A DNA stretch of 9,229 nucleotides from Firmicutes bacterium UBA2296 (GTDB lineage: Bacteria; Bacillota; UBA994): positions 1 to 9,229 of the forward strand of contig DDWC01000239.1 in the NCBI GenBank assembly GCA_002345475.1, read 5' to 3'. Positions 1 through 7,507 of this stretch are shown piece after piece. A model generated the notes under the pieces. It was given only the letters and a program-made list of their open reading frames with translations, was not told where the DNA came from and did no database searches. Made by a program: the position numbers and the translations under genes. Each line of letters starts with the position of its first letter. The first letter of the stretch is position 1.

Positions 1-548
1 GGCTCATCCTGCGGCACCAACTCGATACCGTCATTGAATCGCATGTGGGCGGTCAGCCACTCAACGGCTTTTTGGGTTCTCGGGTCTGACAGGTAGCCAA
101 ATCTCATGAGAGCCCAGGCCATATTGCCCGTAAGGCAGGGTATGACTTCGCTGAGCCGGCCACCTCCCGTGCGTGCAGCACGGTTCTGAGAGAATCCGCC
201 CGAATGCAACTCCTGTGAATGGGAAAGTAGGTATTCACATTGCTCTGCTATCGTCGGCACATTCTCCGCCGCCAGTTCCGCCAACACGATGAGTTGCCAT
301 ACCAGGCCCCGATATTTATTGGTGTAGAAGCGAGTGCGCCAGGCACGGTAATCCGAGGTATCCTGCAATTGAAGGATGTGTGGCACCATCCCTCTAGTCA
401 TAATGTCTTGCCTGGCTCCCTGCACATCATCGTCAGAGCTGCTTTTGTCGCACAGGTCCAGCAAGGCCAGGTAGCGCACGGAAGGGTTGTCTTCCTGTAA
501 CAGCCAATCTGTCGGATCACTGCGTAGCAAAGACTTCCAGTCACTCAT
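1..548 (-). CDS. Alpha/alpha-toroid (prenyltransferase/squalene-cyclase repeat-like) protein, C-terminus cut by window edge
   Basis: The minus strand is open from an ATG at 548-546 to the left edge, about 182 codons with no stop, so only the N-terminal part is present. It begins MSDWKSLLRSD and continues with WLLQEDNPSVRYLALLDL (about residues 15-32), then KYRGLVWQL, a SHSQ...GGFSQN segment, and PCLTGNMAWALMRFGYLSDP. These helix-turn segments with Gly-Gly-Phe and repeated Trp/Leu patterns match what I recall of bacterial proteins annotated as prenyltransferase/squalene-oxidase-repeat (sometimes misnamed NifH-like) proteins, which fold as alpha/alpha toroids. The family call is from memory of its motifs; substrate and role are unknown. 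A GGGTGG ribosome binding site lies about 6 bases upstream of the ATG. No signal peptide is visible, so it is probably cytosolic. It is transcribed divergently from the downstream lipoprotein gene. Confidence 0.75.
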   Translation of the reverse strand, partial: MSDWKSLLRSDPTDWLLQEDNPSVRYLALLDLCDKSSSDDDVQGARQDIMTRGMVPHILQLQDTSDYRAWRTRFYTNKYRGLVWQLIVLAELAAENVPTIAEQCEYLLSHSQELHSGGFSQNRAARTGGGRLSEVIPCLTGNMAWALMRFGYLSDPRTQKAVEWLTAHMRFNDGIELVPQDE

Positions 549-591
549 CGAAATCCACCCTTTCTGGCAAAAGAACCATCATGCCAATTAC

Positions 592-597
592 ATTATA
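592..597 (-). promoter_or_regulatory. Candidate -10 box for the leftward toroid gene
   Basis: The minus strand reads TATAAT here, 43 bases upstream of the leftward ATG, in the context GATTATAATG. No good -35 box sits 16-18 bases further upstream (the 17-base-spaced hexamer is GTGCCC), so the call rests on the -10 match and position only. The octamer ATTATAAT is self-complementary, so the plus strand also reads TATAAT at 594-599. Confidence 0.35.
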
Positions 598-678
598 ATC
601 CTGGCTGTTAGAAAGGGCACCTTCCCTTGATATCGGCAAAATTCATAAGTTCTTCACATGTTGCGCCGGGTTATTGGT

Positions 679-684
679 TATAAT
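679..684 (+). promoter_or_regulatory. Candidate -10 box for the trigger-factor-like lipoprotein gene
   Basis: A perfect TATAAT lies 72 bases upstream of the ATG at 757, giving a predicted leader of about 65 bases. The -35 side is weak: TTCACA at 653-658 would need a 20-base spacer and TTGCGC at 661-666 only 12. The rest of the 549-756 gap shows no gene. Confidence 0.4.
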
Positions 685-756
685 GACTGTATGGATTTTT
701 GGCTCACATGAAGTCTGCTTTTCCCCCTACAGAACTTTGCCCGTGGAGGTTGTTGC

Positions 757-1875
757 ATGAAGAGACTTAAGCTATTGCTGACATCTGTGCTGATTCTGGC
801 GTTTTCTCTCTCCAGCCTGATCGCTTGCGCTCCCAAAGAACCGCCTGCTCCTGCGCCTGTGGACCCCGTTGAAACGACTTTTACTCCCAGTTACGGGCTT
901 TCCGAAGGCGGCTTCTGGTCAGGGGTCACGGCCCGGGACCATGTGATTCTGCCTGATTACTTGAATATTACAATCCCCGCCAGTGTTCACCAAATCCCAG
1001 AGTCTGCTATACAGGCAGAGCTTGAGGCTATGCTTTCCGCTTACGCTTCGGACAAGTTGGTCACTGATAGAGTTGTCAGAGATGGTGACACAGTGAACAT
1101 CGACTTTGTGGGCAGTGTAGATGGTGTGGAATTTGCAGGTGGCAGTACCGGCGGTATGGGCACCGATGTGACCATAGGTGTTACCAACTATATTGATGGT
1201 TTCTTGGAGCAACTGGTTGGACGCAACCCTGGTGAGTCCTTCGACATTGAAGTCCGCTTCCCTGACGATTACGGCAACGACGAACTGGACGGCAAGGACG
1301 CCGTGTTCGCCATTACCGTAAATTACATCCTCGAATCGGAGCTTCCCGAGCTGACCGACGCCTTTGTGGCCGAGTTTCTTGTTGACCAGTATGGATACAA
1401 TACAGTATCAGGTTTGACTGACTACGTTCGTGACGGCATGAGCAGGACGGCTGTTGCTCTGTATGTGCAACAGAGGCTGGTGGATGATACGGAAGTGAAG
1501 TCCTTGCCGCCGTTGCTAGTTGAGTACCAGGAGAAATCCCTGATTGACTATTACCAGAGCTATGCAGACCAATACGGCATGGGATTTGCCGATTTTCTTA
1601 ACCTCTACCTTGGGGTGTCCAGTTCCGACGCCTTACTTGAGCTCTACAGTGAGGACAATGAGTCTACCGCCAGGATGTACCTGGTGCTGCAGGCCGTGGC
1701 AGAGGACGCAGGCCTGACAGTCGAAGAGGAAGACATCATCGACTACTTCCAGCGTTACGTGGGGACCTCTGATTATGGCCAGTACACTGCGTACTACGGC
1801 CTGCCCTACATAAAACTGATAGTGCTGCAACAGAAAGTGCTCGATTACGTGGTTGACCGAGCTACACTGGAATAG
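757..1875 (+). CDS. Exported trigger-factor-like FKBP-type peptidyl-prolyl isomerase lipoprotein
   Basis: This 372-residue protein starts at ATG 757, six bases after the strong site GTGGAGGT (743-750). Residues 1-23 form a lipoprotein signal peptide (MKRLK, hydrophobic core, lipobox LIAC), so Cys24, the only cysteine in the protein, should be lipidated and the protein anchored outside the membrane. After a Pro-rich linker (25-40), residues about 66-107 resemble the end of the trigger factor N-domain. Residues about 108-195 match the trigger factor FKBP domain: GDTVNIDFVGSVDGVEF, then IDGFLEQLVGRNPGE and FPDDYGNDELDGKDAVF. The ELPELTDAF junction and helical residues 197-372 correspond to the trigger factor C-terminal chaperone arms. 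The ribosome-docking signature of cytosolic trigger factor is absent. Inferred role: prolyl isomerase and/or holdase for secreted proteins, by analogy with PrsA-like foldases but in a different family. It appears monocistronic, with a hairpin directly after the stop. Confidence 0.87.
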   Translation: MKRLKLLLTSVLILAFSLSSLIACAPKEPPAPAPVDPVETTFTPSYGLSEGGFWSGVTARDHVILPDYLNITIPASVHQIPESAIQAELEAMLSAYASDKLVTDRVVRDGDTVNIDFVGSVDGVEFAGGSTGGMGTDVTIGVTNYIDGFLEQLVGRNPGESFDIEVRFPDDYGNDELDGKDAVFAITVNYILESELPELTDAFVAEFLVDQYGYNTVSGLTDYVRDGMSRTAVALYVQQRLVDDTEVKSLPPLLVEYQEKSLIDYYQSYADQYGMGFADFLNLYLGVSSSDALLELYSEDNESTARMYLVLQAVAEDAGLTVEEEDIIDYFQRYVGTSDYGQYTAYYGLPYIKLIVLQQKVLDYVVDRATLE

Positions 1876-1887
1876 AGTCGGCCTGCG

Positions 1888-1920
1888 GAGCCGGGACTGT
1901 GCGAGTCCCGGCTCTATTTA
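1888..1920 (+). terminator. Hairpin terminator after the trigger-factor-like lipoprotein
   Basis: GAGCCGGGACT (1888-1898) and AGTCCCGGCTC (1904-1914) form a perfect 11-bp stem with a 5-base loop, starting 12 bases after the stop codon. The following tract TATTTA is only partly T, so termination may be less efficient than at the other two terminators here. Confidence 0.7.
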
Positions 1921-1940
1921 TGCGCCGGCATATTACATAG

Positions 1941-1970
1941 TAGAAATTATCCGAATGTTTAGATTATAAT
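1941..1970 (+). promoter_or_regulatory. Candidate promoter for the large lipoprotein gene
   Basis: A perfect -10 box TATAAT lies at 1965-1970. TAGAAA at 1941-1946 is a 4-of-6 match to the -35 consensus with an 18-base spacer. Transcription would begin near 1977, leaving a leader of about 75 bases before the probable start at 2052. This places the longer GTG at 1989 almost at the transcript end. Confidence 0.45.
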
Positions 1971-2051
1971 ACAAGTGAATAGCAACCAGTGACAGAAAAC
2001 ACCATATGTAAGTTGGCCACCACACTAAAAAAATATGGGAGGCGCATTAGC

Positions 2052-4799
2052 GTGATGGACAGAAAGGTCGTCCTCGATGTGTCGCGATACGCTCTGTGTG
2101 TGCTGCTGATATTTTCGCTGGCCTTTTCCTGCCTGTCTATAACCGCCTGCAAGAGAGCCGATTCGCCTTCTAAGGAACCCGTTGAAACGCGGGAACCGGG
2201 GAAACCCGCAGCTCAGCCCGCTTCGTCAACCCAACCGCCGACGGAGGCCAGCAAACCAGATGAGACTCCGGCTCAAGGTTCTACAACGCAACCTACCGGG
2301 CAGACCACGGGGCAGGTGACAGATCCCGGGTCGTGGTCAACACCTGCCGATCCTCCGGGGGGAGAAGACCCCGAGACGATTTCCACAGAAGACTCGCCGG
2401 GTGGCGGAGGAACAACGGAGCCTGTGGTTCGGCCTTCCGCTGTCGTAATTCCACCAGGTATCACGACACCGCCGGACCTGTTCTCCACGGTGACAGAGAA
2501 GCCCCCGCTGATACAGCCGAATTTAGCCTTCAGCACACCAGGCAGCAGCCTGGTGCAATTGGACATACGGCCCACTCTGAGTTTGTACGCTTCGTCAGGC
2601 CCGGGCAAGCCAGCTTCTTTGCCTGGCAGCACTTTCTCGATACCCATTATCGGTTCGGGTCTGGTCGACACGGGCGCAATTTTCGTTGATACGAAGCCGG
2701 TGTACACAACAGGTCACAGAGCAGCATTTGTCCAGCGCGGCGGGGACGAGAAGCTCTGGTTCGCAACCCTGACCGAAGGTATGGGTGTTGCGCGTGTCGT
2801 ATGGCAGGTTGCCGATATGCCCTTTGACCCCACCGCTGAAGATTGGCGCAATCCACGAGGACTTCTTCAAAGCGGGGAAATAAGCGCAATCACCCGGGAG
2901 TTTGTTTTGGATTTCGCCAGCATTCACGCTAAACGCAAGAATCCCTATGCTCTGATCCTCAACCAGAGTCTTCTCTCTCAGCTAGCTCAGATGAAGGTGG
3001 GTGGCAAGTACTTAAATCCCCAGCAAACCAGCTACTTTGTTCGCGCTGTGGCACTGGATGCTGTGGGAAATAAGCTGGGAGCTGCAGGTCGTGGACTGGA
3101 GATTATCTACGGTGACCGCCTAACATATCAGACCCGGCAGTCATTGCCATTCGCCTTGCTTTTTGATTTGCTTCCGGCAAGGTACCAAGGTCAGCCTCTC
3201 TATTCCGGTGATGTGTTCAACGACTTCCATGCTGCAGATGAGAAACTGTTTCAGTCCAGTTCGACATCCCCCTGGTATTTCCGCCCAGAAGGATTCCCTC
3301 AGACGATAGATACGATCTTACTGCAGGTCTCCCGGAACAAACTGCCTGTATCGACGGACAACTGGCGTGATCCCGCGGGCCTGGTGTACGAGTTGGAACT
3401 TAAAAAGGGTACACCGCTTTTTGATAACCTGGTTGATTCCCGAAACGGCATCCCTGTAGACTTTAACTCCTTCGCGAGATCAATGTTAGGTACGCAACTG
3501 GTGATGCTGAGCAAGAACATCGAATTTCACATTCGCGCTGTGGCTCTCTACCCCGGTCAGGATGCCGGTACCGTGCGCGCGGCTTATTCTAAAAGCGTCA
3601 AGATTATCTATGGACGGGCCGACACCCAGATTACTTACTACCCACCGCCTGAGCAACTGAACCCCTTGCTTCCCACTGTCCGTTTTAAAGAGTATCAGCC
3701 TGTCAAGTGGGAAGCCCCTGACTGGATGTATTACTATGAGGTTGTCAGGCATCCCAGCTACAAGGACTATTTTCCGGGCGGCGAGATTGCTGGTTTTAAC
3801 CCGACAGATCTCGTGCCGGGAATGACGGTAGGCACTGTAATCAAGCTTCAGGCACCCGGGGAAAAAGACAAAGGCTGGTTGGCCGAGGCCTGGGATGCGG
3901 TGACCAGCTACTTCAGTGACCTGATAAGCTTCCTTGCCGAGGTCACAAACTGGGTAAGCGAGACATATGCAAAACTCAAATCCGACCTGGTTAAGTTTGT
4001 GGCACAAAACATTCCGCTGCTGCCACAAAGCCTCAAGAACAAGCTGCAGGAGAAGTTAGCCATGTACCTGGACTATGGTCTCATGTACATGGGTATTCCA
4101 CCGTCACTGCCAAATTTTGATAAGCTTTCGTCCATGGGCGTTGATTATCTGGCAGCCACAGCTCTGGACTATGCCGGAGTACCTGTCACGGACTACAATA
4201 TGGACGCTCTTAAGGATCTTAGCGGTGGACTCTACACTACAATGTCCGAGAATGCCAGTTCAGGCTCTGCACCTAATCCCCTTCACTGGAATTTTGTGCG
4301 CCAATGGCCTGAGGTTCTGTATCGGCCTGCCTACATCCTCTTTGAAGTCCACAATCCGCACAAGATCGTCATTCCACCTGCTGTCCTTGAAGGCCGGGTG
4401 TTCAGGAATATTACGCAGGCAGAACTAGCAGATGGCAATAAGATGAGTATGTCGGCCGCTTTCGGCAACAGCAAGTACTTCGAGCTTTTCCTGCCAGTAA
4501 GTGATGTGCGAGTACCGCGTTTACTGCCGGGCCAGACTTTGGCCATACCCATATACCTGACGGAGTATACCGGTAGTGCTTATCCGTTCCACCCCGCCCG
4601 AGTGACGCAGAATCAGTTTCTCAATATGTACAACAACTTTGATTACTTTGAGTTTTCCTTTACACTTCGCTTTGAGCTCCCGTCGGCTCAGGAATACTCT
4701 AAGCAGCTCAACTTGCCTCAGGACAAAGGTTATGAGTACTCTGCCAAAGATCTGTCCGTCTACTACAAGGGGGATCCGGCGAAGCCATATAAGAAGTAG
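2052..4799 (+). CDS. Large exported lipoprotein of unknown function with duplicated internal module
   Basis: I do not recognise this family. The frame is open from GTG 1989, but that codon has no ribosome binding site. GGGAGG at 2037-2042 favours GTG 2052 (spacing 9) or ATG 2055 (spacing 12), giving 915 or 914 residues. In the 915-residue numbering, a signal peptide (hydrophobic core 13-30) ends in lipobox ITAC with Cys33; no later cysteine is present, as expected for an exported protein. Residues 34 to about 150 are Pro/Thr/Ser/Gly-rich low complexity, a likely cell-wall-spanning linker. Two related modules follow, about 234-359 and 407-529. Each has an NWR(N/D)P-type segment, RAVAL, and IIYG. 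Residues about 608-714 are rich in amphipathic helix, and 760-874 look beta-rich. No catalytic motif is visible; an extracellular structural or binding role is inference. It is flanked by its own promoter candidate and a strong terminator, so probably monocistronic. Confidence 0.82.
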   Translation: MMDRKVVLDVSRYALCVLLIFSLAFSCLSITACKRADSPSKEPVETREPGKPAAQPASSTQPPTEASKPDETPAQGSTTQPTGQTTGQVTDPGSWSTPADPPGGEDPETISTEDSPGGGGTTEPVVRPSAVVIPPGITTPPDLFSTVTEKPPLIQPNLAFSTPGSSLVQLDIRPTLSLYASSGPGKPASLPGSTFSIPIIGSGLVDTGAIFVDTKPVYTTGHRAAFVQRGGDEKLWFATLTEGMGVARVVWQVADMPFDPTAEDWRNPRGLLQSGEISAITREFVLDFASIHAKRKNPYALILNQSLLSQLAQMKVGGKYLNPQQTSYFVRAVALDAVGNKLGAAGRGLEIIYGDRLTYQTRQSLPFALLFDLLPARYQGQPLYSGDVFNDFHAADEKLFQSSSTSPWYFRPEGFPQTIDTILLQVSRNKLPVSTDNWRDPAGLVYELELKKGTPLFDNLVDSRNGIPVDFNSFARSMLGTQLVMLSKNIEFHIRAVALYPGQDAGTVRAAYSKSVKIIYGRADTQITYYPPPEQLNPLLPTVRFKEYQPVKWEAPDWMYYYEVVRHPSYKDYFPGGEIAGFNPTDLVPGMTVGTVIKLQAPGEKDKGWLAEAWDAVTSYFSDLISFLAEVTNWVSETYAKLKSDLVKFVAQNIPLLPQSLKNKLQEKLAMYLDYGLMYMGIPPSLPNFDKLSSMGVDYLAATALDYAGVPVTDYNMDALKDLSGGLYTTMSENASSGSAPNPLHWNFVRQWPEVLYRPAYILFEVHNPHKIVIPPAVLEGRVFRNITQAELADGNKMSMSAAFGNSKYFELFLPVSDVRVPRLLPGQTLAIPIYLTEYTGSAYPFHPARVTQNQFLNMYNNFDYFEFSFTLRFELPSAQEYSKQLNLPQDKGYEYSAKDLSVYYKGDPAKPYKK
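2751..3638 (+). repeat. Protein-level tandem duplication inside the large lipoprotein
   Basis: Two diverged modules are encoded at about 2751-3128 and 3270-3638. Matching landmarks in the same order are: a V-W/L-QV strand (VVWQVADMP against ILLQVSRNK), EDWRNPRGL against DNWRDPAGL, YFVRAVAL against FHIRAVAL, and LEIIYGD against VKIIYGR. The spacing is similar in both copies. The similarity is at protein level, with no long DNA identity seen, so the duplication is old. The strand pattern suggests a beta-sandwich-type module, but no known domain is assigned. Confidence 0.65.
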
Positions 4800-4818
4800 G
4801 CACACGTATAAGCCACCA

Positions 4819-4862
4819 CTGACTGTCGCAGGCGGATGCGCCTGGAGGCAGTCAGCTTTTTT
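4819..4862 (+). terminator. Intrinsic terminator after the large lipoprotein gene
   Basis: CTGACTG (4819-4825) pairs with CAGTCAG (4849-4855), and inside it CAGGCG pairs with CGCCTG around a GATG loop. Small internal loops (TCG and GAGG) separate the two stems. The structure is followed by C and six Ts (4857-4862), a convincing rho-independent terminator 20 bases past the stop. Confidence 0.85.
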
Positions 4863-4957
4863 GTACTCTAATGACTCGCACATGTCGAAAGGGTTTTGTG
4901 GGCATATCGGCGAATTACTTAGCATCCCTAAGGAATGCCGGTGACAGGTGAGATGTT

Positions 4958-5007
4958 CAGTTGCAGTGAGCGAGTCGGCCGGGAGCCGCAGGCATCGGTG
5001 CAACCTG
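4958..5007 (+). other. Possible structured leader RNA upstream of the cyclic di-GMP gene
   Basis: CAGTTGCA (4958-4965) pairs with TGCAACCTG (4999-5007) with one bulged C. The enclosed segment can form a small hairpin, CGGC-CGGGA-GCCG (4976-4988). I could not match it to a known riboswitch consensus, including the cyclic di-GMP classes. The rest of the gap between the terminator and the next gene (4863-5090) shows no gene and no convincing promoter. Confidence 0.25.
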
Positions 5008-5099
5008 CTACAGTTAAGATGTAGTGTCATTCAGCCGATAGACATACTAGATTAAGTACCTTCCGACTATGTCCCCTGACGATCAAGGAGTTGATGCCA

Positions 5100-7427
5100 A
5101 TGAGAACCGTTCACTTTGCCCAGGCAGACTTTGTTGACATGGTCAGCAATATGTCAGACCTCGTGCAATGCGTCGATGACACAGGTCTCTTTGTCTATGT
5201 TAACAATGGGTGGCGGGAAACTCTGGGGTACTCCGACGCGGATCTGGAAACGTTGCCCCTGTGGGACATCATCCACCCAGACTGGCTGTCTCATTGCCGT
5301 GAGGTCTTTGCTGATGTAGTGGCGGGTGAGTTCGTGCAGGGCGTCGAGGCGGTTTTTATCAGTAAGAACGGTCGCCAGGTAGTTGTGGAAGGAAACATAA
5401 CTCCGCGCTTCGGCCCGGACGGAGCTTTTATCAGCACCCGCGGCATCTTCCGAGATGTGACCGAGAGACGCCGCGTGGAAAGCGTCCTGCGGGAAAGCGA
5501 GGAACGGTATCGGCTGCTGTTCACCCGTATGCAACAGGGCCTAGCCGTCCTCGAGACTGTCTGTGACAGTTCGGGGCGTGTGGTAGATCTGCGCTATGTG
5601 GACTGCAATGCCAGTTTTGAAGCCATGGCCGATCTGCGCCGCACTGACATTATGGGAAAGACCGTCAGGGAGCTGTTTCCCAACACGCCGGCCAGCGGTA
5701 TTGAGGCCATGGCTGGCGTAGCTCTCTCAGGGGAGCCTTATCGGGGTGAGTACCGCGTCAGACGCCTGGGTAAGGTTTTTGACGAAGTTATCTATTCGCC
5801 CAGAGAGGGGCAGGTAGCTAGCATACTGACAGACATCACAGAGAGAAAACAAGCGGAAGAGTCGCTGGGCCAGGCCAATGAAATACTTCGGGCAATCAAC
5901 ACTTACAGCCTCGATCAGTCTAACGTGTCAGGCTCCCAAGAACTGACGCGACTCATCCTCAAACAGATTTCGGACTATGCCAAGGCTCCTTTTGCTGCCA
6001 TTACGGAGTATGACGAAAGCAAGAGAGTGCTCAGGGTGCAGCATGTGCACACCACCAGTGAAGTGATGGAAACCGTTCTCCGTCTGGCTGGCAAGGGAGT
6101 TCTCCAGCTAGAAGTACCCATAGACGAGACTGCACATCGCGATCTTATCAGTGCGCCCATCGGCCATAGGTTTTCTCTTCATGAGCTTACAAAGGGCGTG
6201 GTTCCCCAGAGCCTCTCGTCAGTCTTGCACCGGGCAACGGGTATAGATCGCTTTATCGCCTCTGTCCTGGTGGCGCACGGACAGGTGATGGCCACCGTGG
6301 TCATAGGGTTGCGCAAGGGGCAGGAGGCCCCCAGTACCTCATTCTTTGAGTCCTTCGCCCATATCTCCGCTTTTTCGCTGCGTCGGGTGCGGGCCGAGGA
6401 TAGAATCCGCTTCATTAGCTACCATGACCAGCTCACGGGGTTGTACAACCGCCATTACGTTGAAGATGAAGTGGAAAGGTTAACCTCAGAATCAGGTTTG
6501 CCGCTGGCAGTGGTCATGGCCGACGTTAACGGCCTTAAGGTGGTCAACGATACCTATGGTCATCAGGCAGGGGACCGGCTTCTCAGGCAGGCGGCCGAGA
6601 TCATCACCGGGGCTTGTCGCAAGGAGGACGTGGTGGTGCGCTGGGGCGGCGATGAATTTGTTCTCCTGCTGCCTCGAACCACCGCCGAGAGGGCGGAAGC
6701 CGTGTGCCGAAGGATTGTGTCCCGTTGCCAGAGCACCAGCACCGACAATATCCCCGTGTCCGTATCCTTGGGTATGTCAGTTTTGCCCGAACCGGGGCAG
6801 TCTCTGGACCGGATTCTGCAGGCCGCCGAAGATGATATGTACAAGAACAAACTAGCCGAGAGCCGCAGCGCCAGAAGCGCTGTCCTCAATGCCTTGTTGC
6901 GGGCGCTGGCAGAAAAGAGTCACGAAACCGAACTGCACACCCGACGCATGCAGGGGATAGCCCAGAGCATCGGGGAAAAGATTGGCTTGCCAGCCCCGGA
7001 GCTGGGGCGTCTTAAGCTCCTCATTACACTGCACGATATTGGCAAAATAAACATACCGGAGGAAATACTGAAGAAGAGCGGGCCCTTGAATGATGCCGAG
7101 TGGGCGTTGATGAAGGGGCATCCTGAAATGGGATACAGAATAGCTCGCTCCACGGACGAGTTTGCCCACATAGCCAACGATGTCGCAGCCCATCACGAGC
7201 GCTGGGATGGACAGGGATATCCGAGGGGTCTTGCAGGGGAGGAAATACCCCTTCTAGCGCGAATAACTGCCATCGCCGACGCCTACGAAGTGATGACCAA
7301 CGGCCGGCCCTACCGATCTCCTCGCACAAACGAGGAGGCCAGGCAGGAACTACGAAGATGCTCAGGTACGCAGTTCGATCCTCGACTGGTGGACGCCTTT
7401 CTTTCCCTTACGTCGCCGCCCAGGTAA
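5100..7427 (+). CDS. PAS-PAS-GAF-GGDEF-HD-GYP sensor protein, cyclic di-GMP synthesis and breakdown
   Basis: This soluble protein has no membrane segment or signal peptide. AAGGAG at 5085-5090 best serves ATG 5100 (spacing 9; 775 residues); in-frame TTG 5091 and ATG 5094 are too close. Domains in order (775-residue numbering): PAS 1 about 9-124, ending GIFRDVTERRR; PAS 2 about 135-250, ending ILTDITERKQ; GAF about 262-432; GGDEF about 435-587; HD-GYP about 597-770. The GGDEF domain keeps RWGGDEF (GGDEF at 516-520) and an inhibitory RxxD site (RKED, 507-510) five residues upstream, so diguanylate cyclase activity with product inhibition is expected. The HD-GYP half keeps HDIGK (His645, Asp646), HHERWDGQGYP (698-708) and surrounding metal-ligand positions, so phosphodiesterase activity is also expected. 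PAS/GAF ligands cannot be read from the sequence. The gene stands alone between terminators, so its target process is unknown. Confidence 0.93.
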   Translation: MRTVHFAQADFVDMVSNMSDLVQCVDDTGLFVYVNNGWRETLGYSDADLETLPLWDIIHPDWLSHCREVFADVVAGEFVQGVEAVFISKNGRQVVVEGNITPRFGPDGAFISTRGIFRDVTERRRVESVLRESEERYRLLFTRMQQGLAVLETVCDSSGRVVDLRYVDCNASFEAMADLRRTDIMGKTVRELFPNTPASGIEAMAGVALSGEPYRGEYRVRRLGKVFDEVIYSPREGQVASILTDITERKQAEESLGQANEILRAINTYSLDQSNVSGSQELTRLILKQISDYAKAPFAAITEYDESKRVLRVQHVHTTSEVMETVLRLAGKGVLQLEVPIDETAHRDLISAPIGHRFSLHELTKGVVPQSLSSVLHRATGIDRFIASVLVAHGQVMATVVIGLRKGQEAPSTSFFESFAHISAFSLRRVRAEDRIRFISYHDQLTGLYNRHYVEDEVERLTSESGLPLAVVMADVNGLKVVNDTYGHQAGDRLLRQAAEIITGACRKEDVVVRWGGDEFVLLLPRTTAERAEAVCRRIVSRCQSTSTDNIPVSVSLGMSVLPEPGQSLDRILQAAEDDMYKNKLAESRSARSAVLNALLRALAEKSHETELHTRRMQGIAQSIGEKIGLPAPELGRLKLLITLHDIGKINIPEEILKKSGPLNDAEWALMKGHPEMGYRIARSTDEFAHIANDVAAHHERWDGQGYPRGLAGEEIPLLARITAIADAYEVMTNGRPYRSPRTNEEARQELRRCSGTQFDPRLVDAFLSLTSPPR

Positions 7428-7473
7428 CGGCAGCCCGCAGCACAACCTCAATGATCCACCGGACCATTTTCTC

Positions 7474-7507
7474 ACCGCCCCGCAGATTTGCGGGGCGGTT
7501 GTTCTTG
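7474..7507 (+). terminator. Intrinsic terminator after the GGDEF/HD-GYP gene
   Basis: ACCGCCCCGC (7474-7483) and GCGGGGCGGT (7490-7499) form a perfect 10-bp stem; an extra A-T pair leaves a GATT loop. The tail TTGTTCTT is T-rich. The tail runs directly into the -35 box of the next promoter (7505-7510). Confidence 0.85.

Noticed and set aside
240..500. An 86-codon plus-strand open frame
   Set aside because: It lies opposite the recognisable toroid-family gene and has no family features or ribosome binding site.
661..684. TTGCGC plus TATAAT as a full promoter
   Set aside because: The 12-base spacer is too short for a normal sigma-A promoter, so only the -10 box is reported.
1989..2051. Longer N-terminus of the large lipoprotein starting at GTG 1989
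   Set aside because: There is no ribosome binding site before 1989, it sits about 20 bases after the -10 box, and the added residues would precede a complete signal peptide. GGGAGG at 2037-2042 supports a start at 2052 or 2055.
3486..4028. A 180-codon minus-strand open frame
   Set aside because: It is antisense to the large lipoprotein, has no recognisable domain, and no supporting start signals.
4639..4944. A 101-codon plus-strand open frame crossing the lipoprotein stop
   Set aside because: It is an out-of-frame reading of the lipoprotein 3' end and passes through the terminator.
4521..5030. A 169-codon minus-strand open frame running through the terminator and gap
   Set aside because: It overlaps the lipoprotein C-terminus and the terminator hairpin on the other strand, and its protein resembles nothing I know.
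4863..5090. Cyclic di-GMP riboswitch upstream of the GGDEF/HD-GYP gene
   Set aside because: The association would be attractive, but I could not find the conserved core of either known class by eye; only a generic hairpin is present.
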